From positions 62,001 through 126,000 of the forward strand of contig NZ_JAEFCF010000009.1 in NCBI RefSeq assembly GCF_016405985.1: a stretch of 64,000 nucleotides of DNA, read 5' to 3'. The notes beneath the pieces are model-generated. The model was not told the DNA's origin and did not search any database. It saw only the letters and a program-made list of their open reading frames with translations. The position numbers and the translations under genes were made by a program. This stretch comes from Paracoccus sp. IB05 (GTDB lineage Bacteria; Pseudomonadota; Alphaproteobacteria; Rhodobacterales; Rhodobacteraceae). Shown here piece after piece: positions 37,119 through 45,435 of the stretch (within the stretch, counting starts at the first letter, position 1; the number at the start of each line of letters is the position of its first letter).

Positions 37119-38300
37119 ATGTGGAAAAGTATCGCCTCTAACGCGCTGACGTTTTTCATCGTTCTGTTGATCGCGGCGGCGGCGCTGGTGGCCTGGGGGC
37201 GCAATGTCTATGTCAGCCCCGGGCCGCTGACGGAGGCGGTCTGTGTGCAGGTCGAGCGGGGCGCGAGCCTCGCCTCGGTCTCGCGCAGCCTGGAGACGCG
37301 CGGCGCGGTGGCCGATGCGCGGATCTTCCGGATCGGCGCGGAATATTCGGGACGGGCCAAGGATCTGAAATTCGGCTCTTACCTGATTCCCCCCGGCGCC
37401 ACGATGGATGACGTGCTGGGGGCGCTGACGCTGGGCGGGGCTTCGACCTGCGGGCAGGAGATCCAGCTGGTGATCGGTGTGGCGAGCGCGAATGTGGTGC
37501 TGCGCGAGCTGGACCCCGCGACCAACCGCTTTGTCGAAGTGGCGAAATTCGCGCCTGATGCGGTAGAGCGGCCCGCGGATTATACCGACGCCGCGGCCAA
37601 ACCCGATATGCGGTTCACGGTGACGGTGGTGGAGGGCGTGACCTCCTGGGCGGTGGTTGATGCGCTGAAGAAGGTGGATTTCATGTCGGGTGAGATTGCC
37701 GGCGTGCCACCGGAGGGCTCGCTTGCGCCGCAAAGCTATGACGTGGTGCGCGGCGGCGACCGTGCGGGCCTGATCGCGCAGATGAGCGCCAATCAGGAAC
37801 GGATCATGGCCGATCTGTGGATGGGGCGTGATGAGGATCTGCCCTATGACACGCCGGAACAGGCGATGATCATGGCCTCGATCATCGAGAAGGAAACCGG
37901 CGTTTCGGAGGAGCGCGGGCTGGTCGCCAGCGTCTTTGTCAACCGGCTGCGGCAGGGGATGCGGCTTCAGACCGACCCGACAGTGATCTATGGCATCACC
38001 AAGGGCGAGGGTGTGTTGGGCCGGGGGCTGCGGCAAAGCGAGCTGCGCCGTTCAACCCCTTACAATACCTATGTTATTGACGGGCTGCCGCCGACCCCGA
38101 TTGCCAATCCGGGGCGGGCATCCATTGCTGCGGCGCTGCATCCGGAACAGTCGGATTATGTGTTCTTTGTTGCGGATGGCACGGGCGGACATGCCTTTGC
38201 GGTGACGCTTACAGAGCATAACGCGAATGTCGCGCGCTGGCGTGAGATTGAGGCGCAGCAGGGGCAGGCCGGTCAGGGCGGCGTGCAGAGCGCAGAGTGA
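37119..38300 (+). CDS. mltG: endolytic murein transglycosylase MltG
   Basis: MltG is a membrane-anchored lytic transglycosylase that cuts nascent glycan strands and limits their length. The product has 393 residues. One N-terminal membrane helix lies at about 9-27, then a LysM-like region (VERGASLASVSRSLETRGAV, abbreviated). The catalytic domain has the Glu in MASIIEKETG and the conserved NRLRQGMRLQTDPTVIYG and YNTYVIDGLPPTPIANPG. It sits directly after fabF and upstream of the gene transfer agent; the fabF-mltG linkage is common in alphaproteobacteria. Confidence 0.96.
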   Translation: MWKSIASNALTFFIVLLIAAAALVAWGRNVYVSPGPLTEAVCVQVERGASLASVSRSLETRGAVADARIFRIGAEYSGRAKDLKFGSYLIPPGATMDDVLGALTLGGASTCGQEIQLVIGVASANVVLRELDPATNRFVEVAKFAPDAVERPADYTDAAAKPDMRFTVTVVEGVTSWAVVDALKKVDFMSGEIAGVPPEGSLAPQSYDVVRGGDRAGLIAQMSANQERIMADLWMGRDEDLPYDTPEQAMIMASIIEKETGVSEERGLVASVFVNRLRQGMRLQTDPTVIYGITKGEGVLGRGLRQSELRRSTPYNTYVIDGLPPTPIANPGRASIAAALHPEQSDYVFFVADGTGGHAFAVTLTEHNANVARWREIEAQQGQAGQGGVQSAE

Positions 38301-38314
38301 ACGGGCTTGAGGTC

Positions 38315-38329
38315 TTAACAAAACGTAAA
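38315..38329. promoter_or_regulatory. possible CtrA-type site upstream of the gene transfer agent cluster
   Basis: The sequence is TTAACAAAACGTAAA, i.e. TTAA, seven bases, then TAAA, one base off the TTAA-N7-TTAA CtrA consensus. It overlaps a small inverted repeat AACGT/ACGTT (38322-38337). GTA expression depends on CtrA in known cases, often indirectly. A single near-match can be chance. Confidence 0.3.
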
Positions 38330-38370
38330 CGCGACGTTCGCTTAGGTGACTGTTTTCATTGACATTTTTC

Positions 38371-38399
38371 TTGACTCTGCGTCCGCTCTGACGTAGAGA
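38371..38399 (+). promoter_or_regulatory. candidate promoter before the gene transfer agent cluster
   Basis: TTGACT (38371-38376) and TAGAGA (38394-38399) are separated by 17 bp. A start near 38406 would place a five-codon mini-ORF (38407-38424) and then the terminator at 38424-38459 at the very beginning of the transcript. Confidence 0.5.
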
Positions 38400-38423
38400 T
38401 TGTGACATGCTGAAAGAGGTGTG

Positions 38424-38459
38424 AAAGCGGCCAGGGGGCGACCCCGGGGCCGCTTTTTT
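38424..38459 (+). terminator. strong intrinsic terminator or attenuator upstream of GTA g1
   Basis: AAAGCGGCC and GGCCGCTTT form the outer 9-bp stem, with GGGG/CCCC inside around GCGA, followed by six T. It lies about 125 nt after the mltG stop and 85 nt before g1, downstream of the promoter at 38371-38399. It may end mltG transcripts, attenuate the GTA operon, or both. Confidence 0.8.
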
Positions 38460-38543
38460 ATGTCGCAGGTTTGCAGGCCGGAGACGGAACGCAACCGGCA
38501 GGGCTGGCTTTTGAAGGAGCGGCAAAAGGGCGGGCTGGCATCT

Positions 38544-38888
38544 ATGACGATCAGATTTACGGAAGGGGGCGGCGACCCCGCCCGCGCGAGCGAGGCGGCG
38601 GGCGCGCTGAACCTGACCGAAGAGCTCTACCGGATCGCGGTGGAGGAACTGAACGAGGCTTTCGCGGCGATCCGCGAGGGCCGGTTCGAACTGGCAAAAG
38701 AGGGCCGGCGGGCGGTCAGGGATCTGGCCGATCTGTCAAAGGCGCTGCTGGAGGAGAGAAGGAATGTCGAGAAACTCCGCAAAGAGCTTGCCGGAGGGGG
38801 CGCAGGAGATGGCGAACTCGACCTCGGGGCGGCGCGGGATGAGATCGGGCGCCGACTGGCTCGCCTCCGCGCTGCCCGGGGAGATTGA
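38544..38888 (+). CDS. GTA protein g1, small terminase-like subunit
   Basis: This is the first gene of the gene transfer agent cluster. The product has 114 residues from ATG 38544. It is highly charged and almost wholly helical (ELYRIAVEELNEAFAAIREG, KALLEERRNVEKLRKELAG), with a Gly-rich linker and a basic C-terminus (RRLARLRAARGD). In RcGTA, g1 is the TerS-like DNA-recognition subunit. Position, size and helical character agree. The frame is also open from 38460, immediately after the terminator. It overlaps the start of terL by about 50 nt. Confidence 0.8.
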   Translation: MTIRFTEGGGDPARASEAAGALNLTEELYRIAVEELNEAFAAIREGRFELAKEGRRAVRDLADLSKALLEERRNVEKLRKELAGGGAGDGELDLGAARDEIGRRLARLRAARGD

Positions 38889-40182
38889 TGAATTTCTGAG
38901 CGGCTTAAGTGACAATGCGCTGCGGGCGCTGCCGTGGATCTTCGATTTCTGGGCGCTGCCGCATCAGCTGCCGCCCGAAGGCGCGTGGAAGTCCTGGGTG
39001 ATCATGGGCGGGCGCGGTGCGGGCAAGACGCGGGCGGGGGCGGAATGGGTGCGCGCCATGGTCGAGGGTGATACGGCGCTGGCTCCGGGCCGGGCGCGGC
39101 GCGTGGCGCTGGTGGCGGAAACGCTGGAACAGGCGCGGGAAGTGATGGTGCTGGGGGAGAGCGGCATTCTGGCCTGCTCGCCCCCAGACCGGCGGCCGAA
39201 ATGGATTGCGTCGAGGAACCGGCTGGAATGGGCGAATGGCGCGGTGGCGCAGCTGTTTTCGGCCCATGATCCGGAGCGTCTCAGGGGGCCGCAATTCGAT
39301 GCGGCCTGGGCGGATGAGCTGGCGAAATGGCCCAAGGCGGCAGAGACCTGGGATCAGCTGCAGTTCGGGCTGCGGCTGGGGGAAAACCCGCAGCAGGTGG
39401 TGACGACGACACCGCGGAATGTGGCGGTGCTGAAGGCGATTTTGCAGAACCCTTCGACGGTGGTGACCCATGCGCCCACAGAGGCGAACCGGGCCTGGCT
39501 GGCCGAGAGCTATCTTGAGGAGGTGAAGGCGCGCTATGGCGGCACTTCGCAGGGGCGCCAGGAGCTCGAGGGGCTGTTGATCGAGGAGGCCGAGGGGGCG
39601 CTCTGGTCGCAGGCGATGATCACCGAGGCGCAGGCGGCGGCAGAGATCCGGCCGATGCGGGTGGTGGTGGCGGTCGATCCGCCGGTGACAGCGACCAAGA
39701 AATCCGACGAATGCGGTATCGTGGTGGTCGGGGCGGATACGAGCGGAGCGCCCGGCGAGTGGCGGGCGGTGGTGCTGGCAGACCGTACGGTGCGGGGTGC
39801 GAGCCCGGATGGCTGGGCGCGGGCGGCGGTGGCGGCGATGGAAGAATTCGGCGCCGAGCGGCTGGTCGTCGAGGTGAACCAGGGCGGCGATCTGGTCGCG
39901 GGCGTCGTGCGCCAGGTTGATCCGCTGGTGCCGGTGCGGGAAGTGCGGGCGATGCGGGGCAAGATGCTGCGGGCCGAGCCGGTGGCGGCTTTGTATGAGC
40001 AGGGCCGGATCGCGCATCGGCGGGGGCTTGGCGATCTCGAGCAGCAGATGGTTAAAATGACGCGGACCGGCTGGCAGGGGCAGGGAAGCCCGGACCGGCT
40101 GGACGCTCTGGTCTGGGCGCTGACCGAGCTGATGATCGTACCTTCCTCGCGGATCGGACAGCCTGGCATGCGCACGATCTGA
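38839..40182 (+). CDS. terL: GTA terminase large subunit (g2)
   Basis: TerL is the ATPase and nuclease that packages random 4-kb-scale host DNA into GTA heads. With ATG 38839 (MRSGADWLASALP) it has 447 residues. Walker A is GGRGAGKT at 57-64. Walker B-like residues are in FDAAWADELAKW, and the C-terminal RNase H-like nuclease domain starts near VVVAVDPPVTATKKSDECGI. Alternative ATGs at 38764 and 38809 would overlap g1 by 125 or 80 nt, so I prefer the shorter one. All motifs are intact. Confidence 0.95.
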   Translation: MRSGADWLASALPGEIDEFLSGLSDNALRALPWIFDFWALPHQLPPEGAWKSWVIMGGRGAGKTRAGAEWVRAMVEGDTALAPGRARRVALVAETLEQAREVMVLGESGILACSPPDRRPKWIASRNRLEWANGAVAQLFSAHDPERLRGPQFDAAWADELAKWPKAAETWDQLQFGLRLGENPQQVVTTTPRNVAVLKAILQNPSTVVTHAPTEANRAWLAESYLEEVKARYGGTSQGRQELEGLLIEEAEGALWSQAMITEAQAAAEIRPMRVVVAVDPPVTATKKSDECGIVVVGADTSGAPGEWRAVVLADRTVRGASPDGWARAAVAAMEEFGAERLVVEVNQGGDLVAGVVRQVDPLVPVREVRAMRGKMLRAEPVAALYEQGRIAHRRGLGDLEQQMVKMTRTGWQGQGSPDRLDALVWALTELMIVPSSRIGQPGMRTI

Positions 40183-40203
40183 GGCTGTGCTGCGGGATTG
40201 CGG

Positions 40204-40245
40204 CCGGGGGCCAGCCCCCGGACCCCCGGAATATTTGGATCAAGA
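40204..40245. repeat. hairpin plus GGAATATTTGG repeat between terL and portal
   Basis: CCGGGGGC (40204-40211) pairs with GCCCCCGG (40214-40221). It is followed by ACCCCCGGAATATTTGG and a purine-rich AAGAGGAAA. The arrangement matches the 33768-33866 element. It occupies the only sizeable gap in the first half of the GTA cluster. Confidence 0.6.
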
Positions 40246-40310
40246 GGAAATTAGCGGCGGGGTGCCTTTTTCGGGGCGGCTTTCGCATGGCTTACGAGAG
40301 GAGCGGCTTT

Positions 40311-41546
40311 GTGTTCGATTTCCTGAAGATCAGGTCGAGGGTGCCGCCGGTGCCCGGGCAGAAGGCAAGCGCGACGGGGCGGGTGATCGCCCGGAGCGTG
40401 GTCACGGGAGGCGGTGGCAGGGTTGCGGGCGGAGCGCGTGATGCCGTCTCGCTGACCCGGGCGGGGTTTCAGGGCAATCCGGTCGGGTTTCGTGCCGTCA
40501 GGATGATTGCCGAGGCGGCGGCGGCTTTGCCGGTGATCTGTCAGGATTGCGAGCGTCGCTATGAGGCGCATCCGGTGCTGGCGCTGCTGGCGCGGCCCAA
40601 TGGGGCGCAGGGGCGGGCGGAGCTCCTGGAGGCGGTTTACGGCCATCTTTTGCTCAGCGGCAATGCCTATGTGGAGGCGGTGGCGGGGCCGGGAAGCGGC
40701 GCAGTGCCGGGGGAATTGCACGCATTGCGCCCCGACCGCATGTCGCTGGTGCCGGGGGCGGATGGCTGGCCGGTGGCCTTTGACTATTCGGTGGCGGGGC
40801 GGGTGCATCGTTTTGATGTCACGGAAGGGCTGAGCCCGGTCTGTCATATCCGCAGTTTCCATCCGCAGGATGACCATTATGGCCTGTCGCCGATGCAGGC
40901 GGCGGCGGTGGCGGTTGATGTGCATAATGCGGCTTCGGCCTGGTCGAGGTCACTTCTGGACAATGCGGCGCGGCCTTCGGGGGCGATCATCTATAAGGGC
41001 GCCGACGGGCAGTCCGTTCTGACGCCGGACCAGTATGACCGGCTGGTTTGCGAGATGGAGGCGCATCACCAGGGGGCGCGGAATGCCGGGCGTCCGATGC
41101 TGCTGGAGGGCGGGCTTGACTGGAAGCCGATGGGGTTCTCGCCCTCTGACATGGAGTTTCACGAGACGAAGCTCGCGGCAGCACGCGAGATTGCGGTGGC
41201 CTTCGGGGTGCCGCCGATGCTGATGGGGATCCCCGGCGACGCCACTTATGCCAATTACCAGGAGGCGAACCGGGCCTTTTACCGGTTGACGGTCTTGCCG
41301 CTTGCGTCGCGGGTGCTGGCAGCGCTGTCGCATTGGCTGGCGGGATTTGGCGGCGAGGCGGTCGGGCTGCGGCCTGACCTTGATCAGATCCCGGCACTGG
41401 CGATGGAGCGCGACCAGCAATGGGCGCGGGTCGGCGCGGCGTCTTTTCTGAGCGAGGCGGAGAAACGCGCGCTTCTGGGCCTGCCGCGCCTGCCCGGGCC
41501 AGGGGATGGGCCAGAGAAAGAAACGGGCGGTGAGGGGGGCGCATGA
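40311..41546 (+). CDS. GTA portal protein (g3, HK97 family)
   Basis: The portal is the dodecameric ring through which DNA enters and leaves the head. It has 411 residues. I chose GTG 40311 (VFDFLKIRS) because GAGAGGAG precedes it by 7 nt; the ATG at 40287 has no site. Family blocks are GNPVGFRAVRMIAEAAAALP, HPVLALLARPN, ELLEAVYGHLLLSGNAYVE, LSPMQAAAVAVDVHNAASAW and FGVPPMLMGIPGD. The end overlaps g3.5 by 4 nt. Confidence 0.95.
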   Translation: MFDFLKIRSRVPPVPGQKASATGRVIARSVVTGGGGRVAGGARDAVSLTRAGFQGNPVGFRAVRMIAEAAAALPVICQDCERRYEAHPVLALLARPNGAQGRAELLEAVYGHLLLSGNAYVEAVAGPGSGAVPGELHALRPDRMSLVPGADGWPVAFDYSVAGRVHRFDVTEGLSPVCHIRSFHPQDDHYGLSPMQAAAVAVDVHNAASAWSRSLLDNAARPSGAIIYKGADGQSVLTPDQYDRLVCEMEAHHQGARNAGRPMLLEGGLDWKPMGFSPSDMEFHETKLAAAREIAVAFGVPPMLMGIPGDATYANYQEANRAFYRLTVLPLASRVLAALSHWLAGFGGEAVGLRPDLDQIPALAMERDQQWARVGAASFLSEAEKRALLGLPRLPGPGDGPEKETGGEGGA

Positions 41547-41788
41547 ACCAGCGCAAAGAGGGAGCGGGCTCGCGCTTTGTCTTTGACAGTTTCGACGCCG
41601 CCCATGCCCGGATCGAGGCCAATGAACGGGTGATGGAGGAGCGTTGGGCGGGGCTGGAATTCCGGCTTGGCCAGATCGACGCGGCGCTGGAACGGCTGGA
41701 GCGGCGGATCTGGCTCGGGGTCTGCGGGGGGGCGGGGTTTTTGCTGGCTCAGGGCGCCGAGGCGGTGATCCGGGCGGCGATGAAATGA
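41543..41788 (+). CDS. GTA small protein g3.5
   Basis: This 81-residue protein lies between portal and protease and overlaps the portal stop by 4 nt (ATGA). It has a coiled-coil-like stretch (ERVMEERWAGLEFRLGQIDAALERLERR, abbreviated) followed by one hydrophobic helix (IWLGVCGGAGFLLAQGAEAVI). The position and size correspond to RcGTA g3.5, whose role is not settled. The C-terminal helix could anchor or oligomerise it. Confidence 0.75.
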   Translation: MNQRKEGAGSRFVFDSFDAAHARIEANERVMEERWAGLEFRLGQIDAALERLERRIWLGVCGGAGFLLAQGAEAVIRAAMK

Positions 41789-41797
41789 GGGTGAGCG

Positions 41798-42355
41798 ATG
41801 CTGGAACATAAATTCTGCCGGCCCGAAGCGGGGCTGACCCTGAGCGAAGGGCGCGAGCTGTCGGGCTATGCCTCGCTGTTCGGGGTGAGGGACCAGGGCG
41901 GTGATCTGGTGGCGCCGGGGGCCTACGCGAAATCGCTGGCCCGTCTTAAGGCGAAGGGCGGCAAGGTGCGGATGCTGTGGCAGCATGACCCGACCCAGCC
42001 CATCGGCATCTGGGATGAGGTCCGCGAAGACGCGACCGGGCTTTGGGTCAGGGGGCGGCTGCTGACCGAAGTGGCAAAGGGGCGCGAGGCGGCGGCTTTG
42101 CTGGAAGCGGGCGCACTGGACGGGTTGTCCATCGGCTATCGGACGCTGCGCGCGGAGCGCGATGGCGCCAGCCAGAGTGCCGGTAAGGGCAAGGGGCGCA
42201 GGCTGTTGGAACTCGAACTTTGGGAGGTCTCTCTGGTGACTTTCCCGATGCTGAGCGAGGCGCGGGTGGCGGCGAAATCCGACGAGGTGACGTCGGTTTT
42301 CGACGGGCTCGCCGCGCTGTTTGAGAGCGCAAGGCGTGACCTTGCGGGGCGCTGA
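41798..42355 (+). CDS. GTA prohead protease (g4, peptidase S78 family)
   Basis: The protease trims the capsid protein during head maturation. It has 185 residues of the HK97 prohead protease type. The catalytic His63 is in MLWQHDPTQPIG and Ser111 in GALDGLSIGYRT. The N-terminal GYASLFGVRDQGGDLVAPGA is diagnostic. GTGAGCG precedes the ATG. It is followed 40 nt later by the major capsid gene, the standard order in HK97-like modules. Confidence 0.95.
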   Translation: MLEHKFCRPEAGLTLSEGRELSGYASLFGVRDQGGDLVAPGAYAKSLARLKAKGGKVRMLWQHDPTQPIGIWDEVREDATGLWVRGRLLTEVAKGREAAALLEAGALDGLSIGYRTLRAERDGASQSAGKGKGRRLLELELWEVSLVTFPMLSEARVAAKSDEVTSVFDGLAALFESARRDLAGR

Positions 42356-42395
42356 GCGCGCGCCCGGGATTTCTGCCTGACAGAAGGAAGAACGG

Positions 42396-43589
42396 ATGAC
42401 GGAGAGCGAGATCCGGGCCGGGGAGATTTCCCCGGGCCTGAGCCCGGCTGCGGAGGTGAAAACCGCCATAGCCGGATTCCTGAAGGAATTCAGTTCCTTT
42501 CAGGTCGACGTGAAACAATCGCTGCAACATCAGGAAGAGCGACTGACCATGCTTCAGAAGAAAACCATGACCTGGGGCCGCCCGGTACTTTCCGCCGTGC
42601 CGGAGGAAAACGCACCGCACCGCCAGGCCTTCAACGCCTATCTGCGGTCGGGCGATGACGAGGGCTATCGCGGGCTGAGCCTTGAGGGCAAGGCAATGTC
42701 GACTGCCGTGGCGGCGGATGGTGGCTATCTCGTCTCGCCGCAGACGGCCGATCAGATCCGCTCAATGCTGATCTCGACCTCGAGCCTGCGCTCGGTGGCC
42801 AATGTCGTGCAGGTCGAGGCGACCTCGTTCGACGTGTTGGTGGACCGTTCCGAGGTCGGCTCGGGCTGGGCGACCGAGGCGGTGGCGACGACCGAGACGG
42901 CGACGCCCACGCTGGAGCGGATCCAGATCCGCCTGCATGAGTTGTCGGCGATGCCGAAGGCCAGCCAGCGGCTGCTTGATGACAGTGCTTTCGATGTGGA
43001 AAGCTGGCTTGCGGGCAAGATCGCCGCGCGTTTCATCCGGGCCGAGGCTTCGGCTTTTATCAATGGGGATGGCGTTGATAAGCCGAAGGGCATCCTGCTG
43101 CCGGCAAAGGTGGCGAATGCCTCCTGGGCCTGGGGCAATCTCGGCTATGTGCCGACGGGGGCTGCCGCCGATTTCGCGACCACCAACCCGGCCGATTGCA
43201 TCATCAACCTGGTCTATTCTCTGGGTGCCGATTACCGTGCCAATGGCACTTTCCTGATGAATTCGAAAACTGCCGGCGCGGTCAGAAAGATGAAGGATGC
43301 CGATGGCCGCTTCCTGTGGTCGGATGGTCTGGCGGCGGGCGAGCCCGCGCGCCTGATGGGCTATGCCGTGCTGATCTGCGAGGATATGCCCGACGTCGGC
43401 GCGAACAGCTTCCCCATTGCGTTCGGTGATTTCAACGCCGGCTACACCATCGCCGAGCGCCCGGACCTGCGCATCCTGCGCGACCCGTTCTCGGCCAAGC
43501 CGCATGTTCTTTTTTATGCGACCAAGCGCGTAGGTGGTGACATTGCCGATTATGCAGCCATCAAACTGCTGCGTGTCGCGACCTCCTGA
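42396..43589 (+). CDS. GTA major capsid protein (g5, HK97 fold)
   Basis: This protein forms the GTA head shell. The 397 residues begin with a helical pro-region (about 1-65, including FSSFQVDVKQSLQHQEERLTMLQ, abbreviated) that the g4 protease probably removes. The HK97 fold follows, with GYLVSPQTADQIRSML, the E-loop and ESWLAGKIAARFIRAEASAFINGDG (abbreviated), and C-terminal FYATKRVGGDIADYAAIKLLRV. The start ATG 42396 has GAAGGAAG upstream. The length matches RcGTA capsids. Confidence 0.95.
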   Translation: MTESEIRAGEISPGLSPAAEVKTAIAGFLKEFSSFQVDVKQSLQHQEERLTMLQKKTMTWGRPVLSAVPEENAPHRQAFNAYLRSGDDEGYRGLSLEGKAMSTAVAADGGYLVSPQTADQIRSMLISTSSLRSVANVVQVEATSFDVLVDRSEVGSGWATEAVATTETATPTLERIQIRLHELSAMPKASQRLLDDSAFDVESWLAGKIAARFIRAEASAFINGDGVDKPKGILLPAKVANASWAWGNLGYVPTGAAADFATTNPADCIINLVYSLGADYRANGTFLMNSKTAGAVRKMKDADGRFLWSDGLAAGEPARLMGYAVLICEDMPDVGANSFPIAFGDFNAGYTIAERPDLRILRDPFSAKPHVLFYATKRVGGDIADYAAIKLLRVATS

Positions 43590-43663
43590 CGATCTGATCC
43601 TGGGCCGGGCCGTTCGCGGTCTGGCCCCCTTTCTTCGGCTGAGAGCAATGGGGGGCGCAGGGT

Positions 43664-44263
43664 ATGAGACTGACGGAAGAGACGGTGGTGCCGGTGGCGA
43701 GCCTGCCGCTTGGGGCGCTGAAGGAACATCTGCGCCTTGGAAGTGGTTTTGCACTGGCTTTGGGGCAGGATGCGCTGCTGGAGAGCCATCTGCGCGCGGC
43801 GATTGCGGCGATCGAGGGGCGGGTCGCCAAGGCGCTGATGCGGCGGCGGTTCCTGCTGGAGATGGAGGCCTGGCGTGATGCCGATGCCCAGGCGCTGCCG
43901 CTGGCGCCGGTAGCATCCCTGATCAGCGTCGAGTTGGTGTCGGCGGCGGGCGTTGTCACAGCAGTCAATCCGGCGCGCTACCGGCTGATCCAGGATCAGC
44001 ATCGCCCGCGGGTCGCGGGGACAGGTGCGGCGCTGCCGGAACCTGCGACCGGCGGCGGGGTCAGGGTGCTGTTCGAGGCGGGTTTCTCGGCGACCTGGGC
44101 CGGGGTGCCCGCCGATCTGCAACAGGCGGTAATGCTGCTTGCGGCGGAATATTACGAATTCCGGCATGATCCGGGCACGCGTGGTGCGGGTCTTCCCGGC
44201 GCGGTCGAGAGCCTGATCGGGCGCTGGCGGCTGATCCGCGTGCTGGGCGGGGGGCGGCGATGA
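43664..44263 (+). CDS. GTA head-tail connector / adaptor (g6)
   Basis: The adaptor sits under the portal ring in the neck of the particle. The 199 residues match phage gp6-like connector proteins (helical bundle). Recognisable features are LKEHLRLGSGFALALGQDALLESHLRAAI (abbreviated), VAKALMRRRFLLEMEAW, FEAGFSATWAGVPADLQQAVMLLAAEYYE (abbreviated) and the C-terminal VESLIGRWRLIRVLGGGRR. It overlaps g7 by 4 nt. A longer start is possible but the ATG at 43664 fits the family. Confidence 0.88.
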   Translation: MRLTEETVVPVASLPLGALKEHLRLGSGFALALGQDALLESHLRAAIAAIEGRVAKALMRRRFLLEMEAWRDADAQALPLAPVASLISVELVSAAGVVTAVNPARYRLIQDQHRPRVAGTGAALPEPATGGGVRVLFEAGFSATWAGVPADLQQAVMLLAAEYYEFRHDPGTRGAGLPGAVESLIGRWRLIRVLGGGRR

Positions 44264-44598
44264 GGGCGCCTCAGCTGCGCCAGCAGCTCGCGCTGGAGGA
44301 GGCAAGCCGGCTTCCGGACGGCGTCGGAGGGTTCACGCTGAGCTGGGCGCTGGTGGGTCTGCTTTGGGCAGAGATGGTTTCGGGCAGTGGCCGCGATCCT
44401 TCGGGTGAGGAAGTGATCCTGACCTCGGTGGCCTGGCGGATCACGGTGCGCGGCGCAGCCGTCGGGACGCCCGCCCGCCCGCGCCCCGAACAGCGGTTCA
44501 GGCTGGGGGGGCGCATTTTTACCATCCTCGCAGTGGCCGAGAATGACCCGGGCGGCCTCTGGCTGACCTGCACCTGCCGCGAGGAGGCGCCGAAATGA
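44260..44598 (+). CDS. GTA head closure / stopper protein (g7)
   Basis: This 112-residue protein is of the phage head-tail joining type. The family look is clear in LRQQLALEEASRLPDGVGGF (a segment including D-G-x-G), WAEMVSGSGRDPSGEEV (shown as read from LLWAEM onward), VAWRITVRGA and FRLGGRIFTILAVAEND. It closes the neck after DNA packaging. It overlaps both neighbours by 4 nt (ATGA), so g6, g7 and g8 are translationally coupled. Confidence 0.88.
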   Translation: MRAPQLRQQLALEEASRLPDGVGGFTLSWALVGLLWAEMVSGSGRDPSGEEVILTSVAWRITVRGAAVGTPARPRPEQRFRLGGRIFTILAVAENDPGGLWLTCTCREEAPK

Positions 44599-44990
44599 GC
44601 TACGCAGCAGCAGCAGCTCTGCAGGCGGCGATCTTCCAGCGGCTGAGCACGGCGCCGGCTCTGGCGGGGGTGGCGGTGCATGACGCGCTGCCCCCTTCGC
44701 CGCCGGGGCTTTTCGTGCTGATCGGGCCGGAGGAGGTCCGCGATGCCTCGGACAAATCCGGGGCGGGGGCGGATCACCGGCTGCTCGTCAGCGTGATCAG
44801 CGATGCCGAGGGGTTTCTGGCGGCAAAGGCGGTGTCGGTGGCGATCTCGGATCTCATGGCAGGGCCGCTGCCGGCGTTGTCGCGCGGGCGGCTGGTGCGC
44901 CTTGCCTTTGACCGCGCCGTGGCGCGGCGGATCGGCGAGGGCATAGTGCGGCGCATCGACCTGACCTTCCGGGCGCGGATCGAACTCTGA
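44595..44990 (+). CDS. GTA tail terminator protein (g8, DUF3168)
   Basis: The DUF3168 protein caps the tail tube at the neck. It has 131 residues, with the typical LQAAIFQRLSTAPAL start, VHDALPPSPPGLFVLIGPE, and a strand-rich end (RIDLTFRARIEL). The overlap with g7 is ATGA, and it is followed after 31 nt by g9 with its own AGGAG site. All features match the RcGTA order. Confidence 0.9.
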   Translation: MSYAAAAALQAAIFQRLSTAPALAGVAVHDALPPSPPGLFVLIGPEEVRDASDKSGAGADHRLLVSVISDAEGFLAAKAVSVAISDLMAGPLPALSRGRLVRLAFDRAVARRIGEGIVRRIDLTFRARIEL

Positions 44991-45021
44991 CCTCCGCATT
45001 CACATTTTCAAGGAGACAACC

Positions 45022-45435
45022 ATGGCAGTTCAGGCCGGGAAAGACCTTCTGATCAAGATCGACCAGACTGGCGATGGCCAGTTCGAGACCATTGCCGGAC
45101 TTCGGGCCACCCGCGCCAGTTTCAACGCTGAAACGGTGGAGGTTACGAGCCTTGAGAGCTCGGGGGGCTGGCGGGAATTGCTGGCGGGCGCGGGGATGAA
45201 ATCGGCGAGCATCTCGGGGTCTGGCGTGTTTCGCGATGCCGAAACCGATGAGCGCGCCCGCCAGATCTTCTTTGACGGTGAGATCCCGTCCTTCCAGGTG
45301 GTGATCCCGGATTTCGGCGTGGTGCAGGGGCCGTTCCAGATCACCAGCCTTGAATATTCCGGCAGCCATAACGGTGAGGCGACCTATGAGGTCTCGCTCG
45401 CCTCGGCGGGCGCCCTCAGTTTCACGGCACTCTGA
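45022..45435 (+). CDS. GTA major tail tube protein (g9)
   Basis: This protein forms the hexameric rings of the tail tube. The 137 residues match the phage major tail / TIGR02126-like family. It starts MAVQAGKDLLIKI, with the centre FNAETVEVTSLESSGGWREL and GSGVFRDAETDERARQIFF, and ends VSLASAGALSFTAL. AGGAG lies 8 nt before ATG 45022. Its stop overlaps g10 by one base. Confidence 0.92.
   Translation: MAVQAGKDLLIKIDQTGDGQFETIAGLRATRASFNAETVEVTSLESSGGWRELLAGAGMKSASISGSGVFRDAETDERARQIFFDGEIPSFQVVIPDFGVVQGPFQITSLEYSGSHNGEATYEVSLASAGALSFTAL

Noticed and set aside
35589-38036. Long minus-strand frame opposite fabF and mltG, joined to the membrane-protein gene
   Set aside because: Only the last 139 residues (35169-35588) look like a real protein; the rest is antisense shadow with low-complexity His/Arg content.
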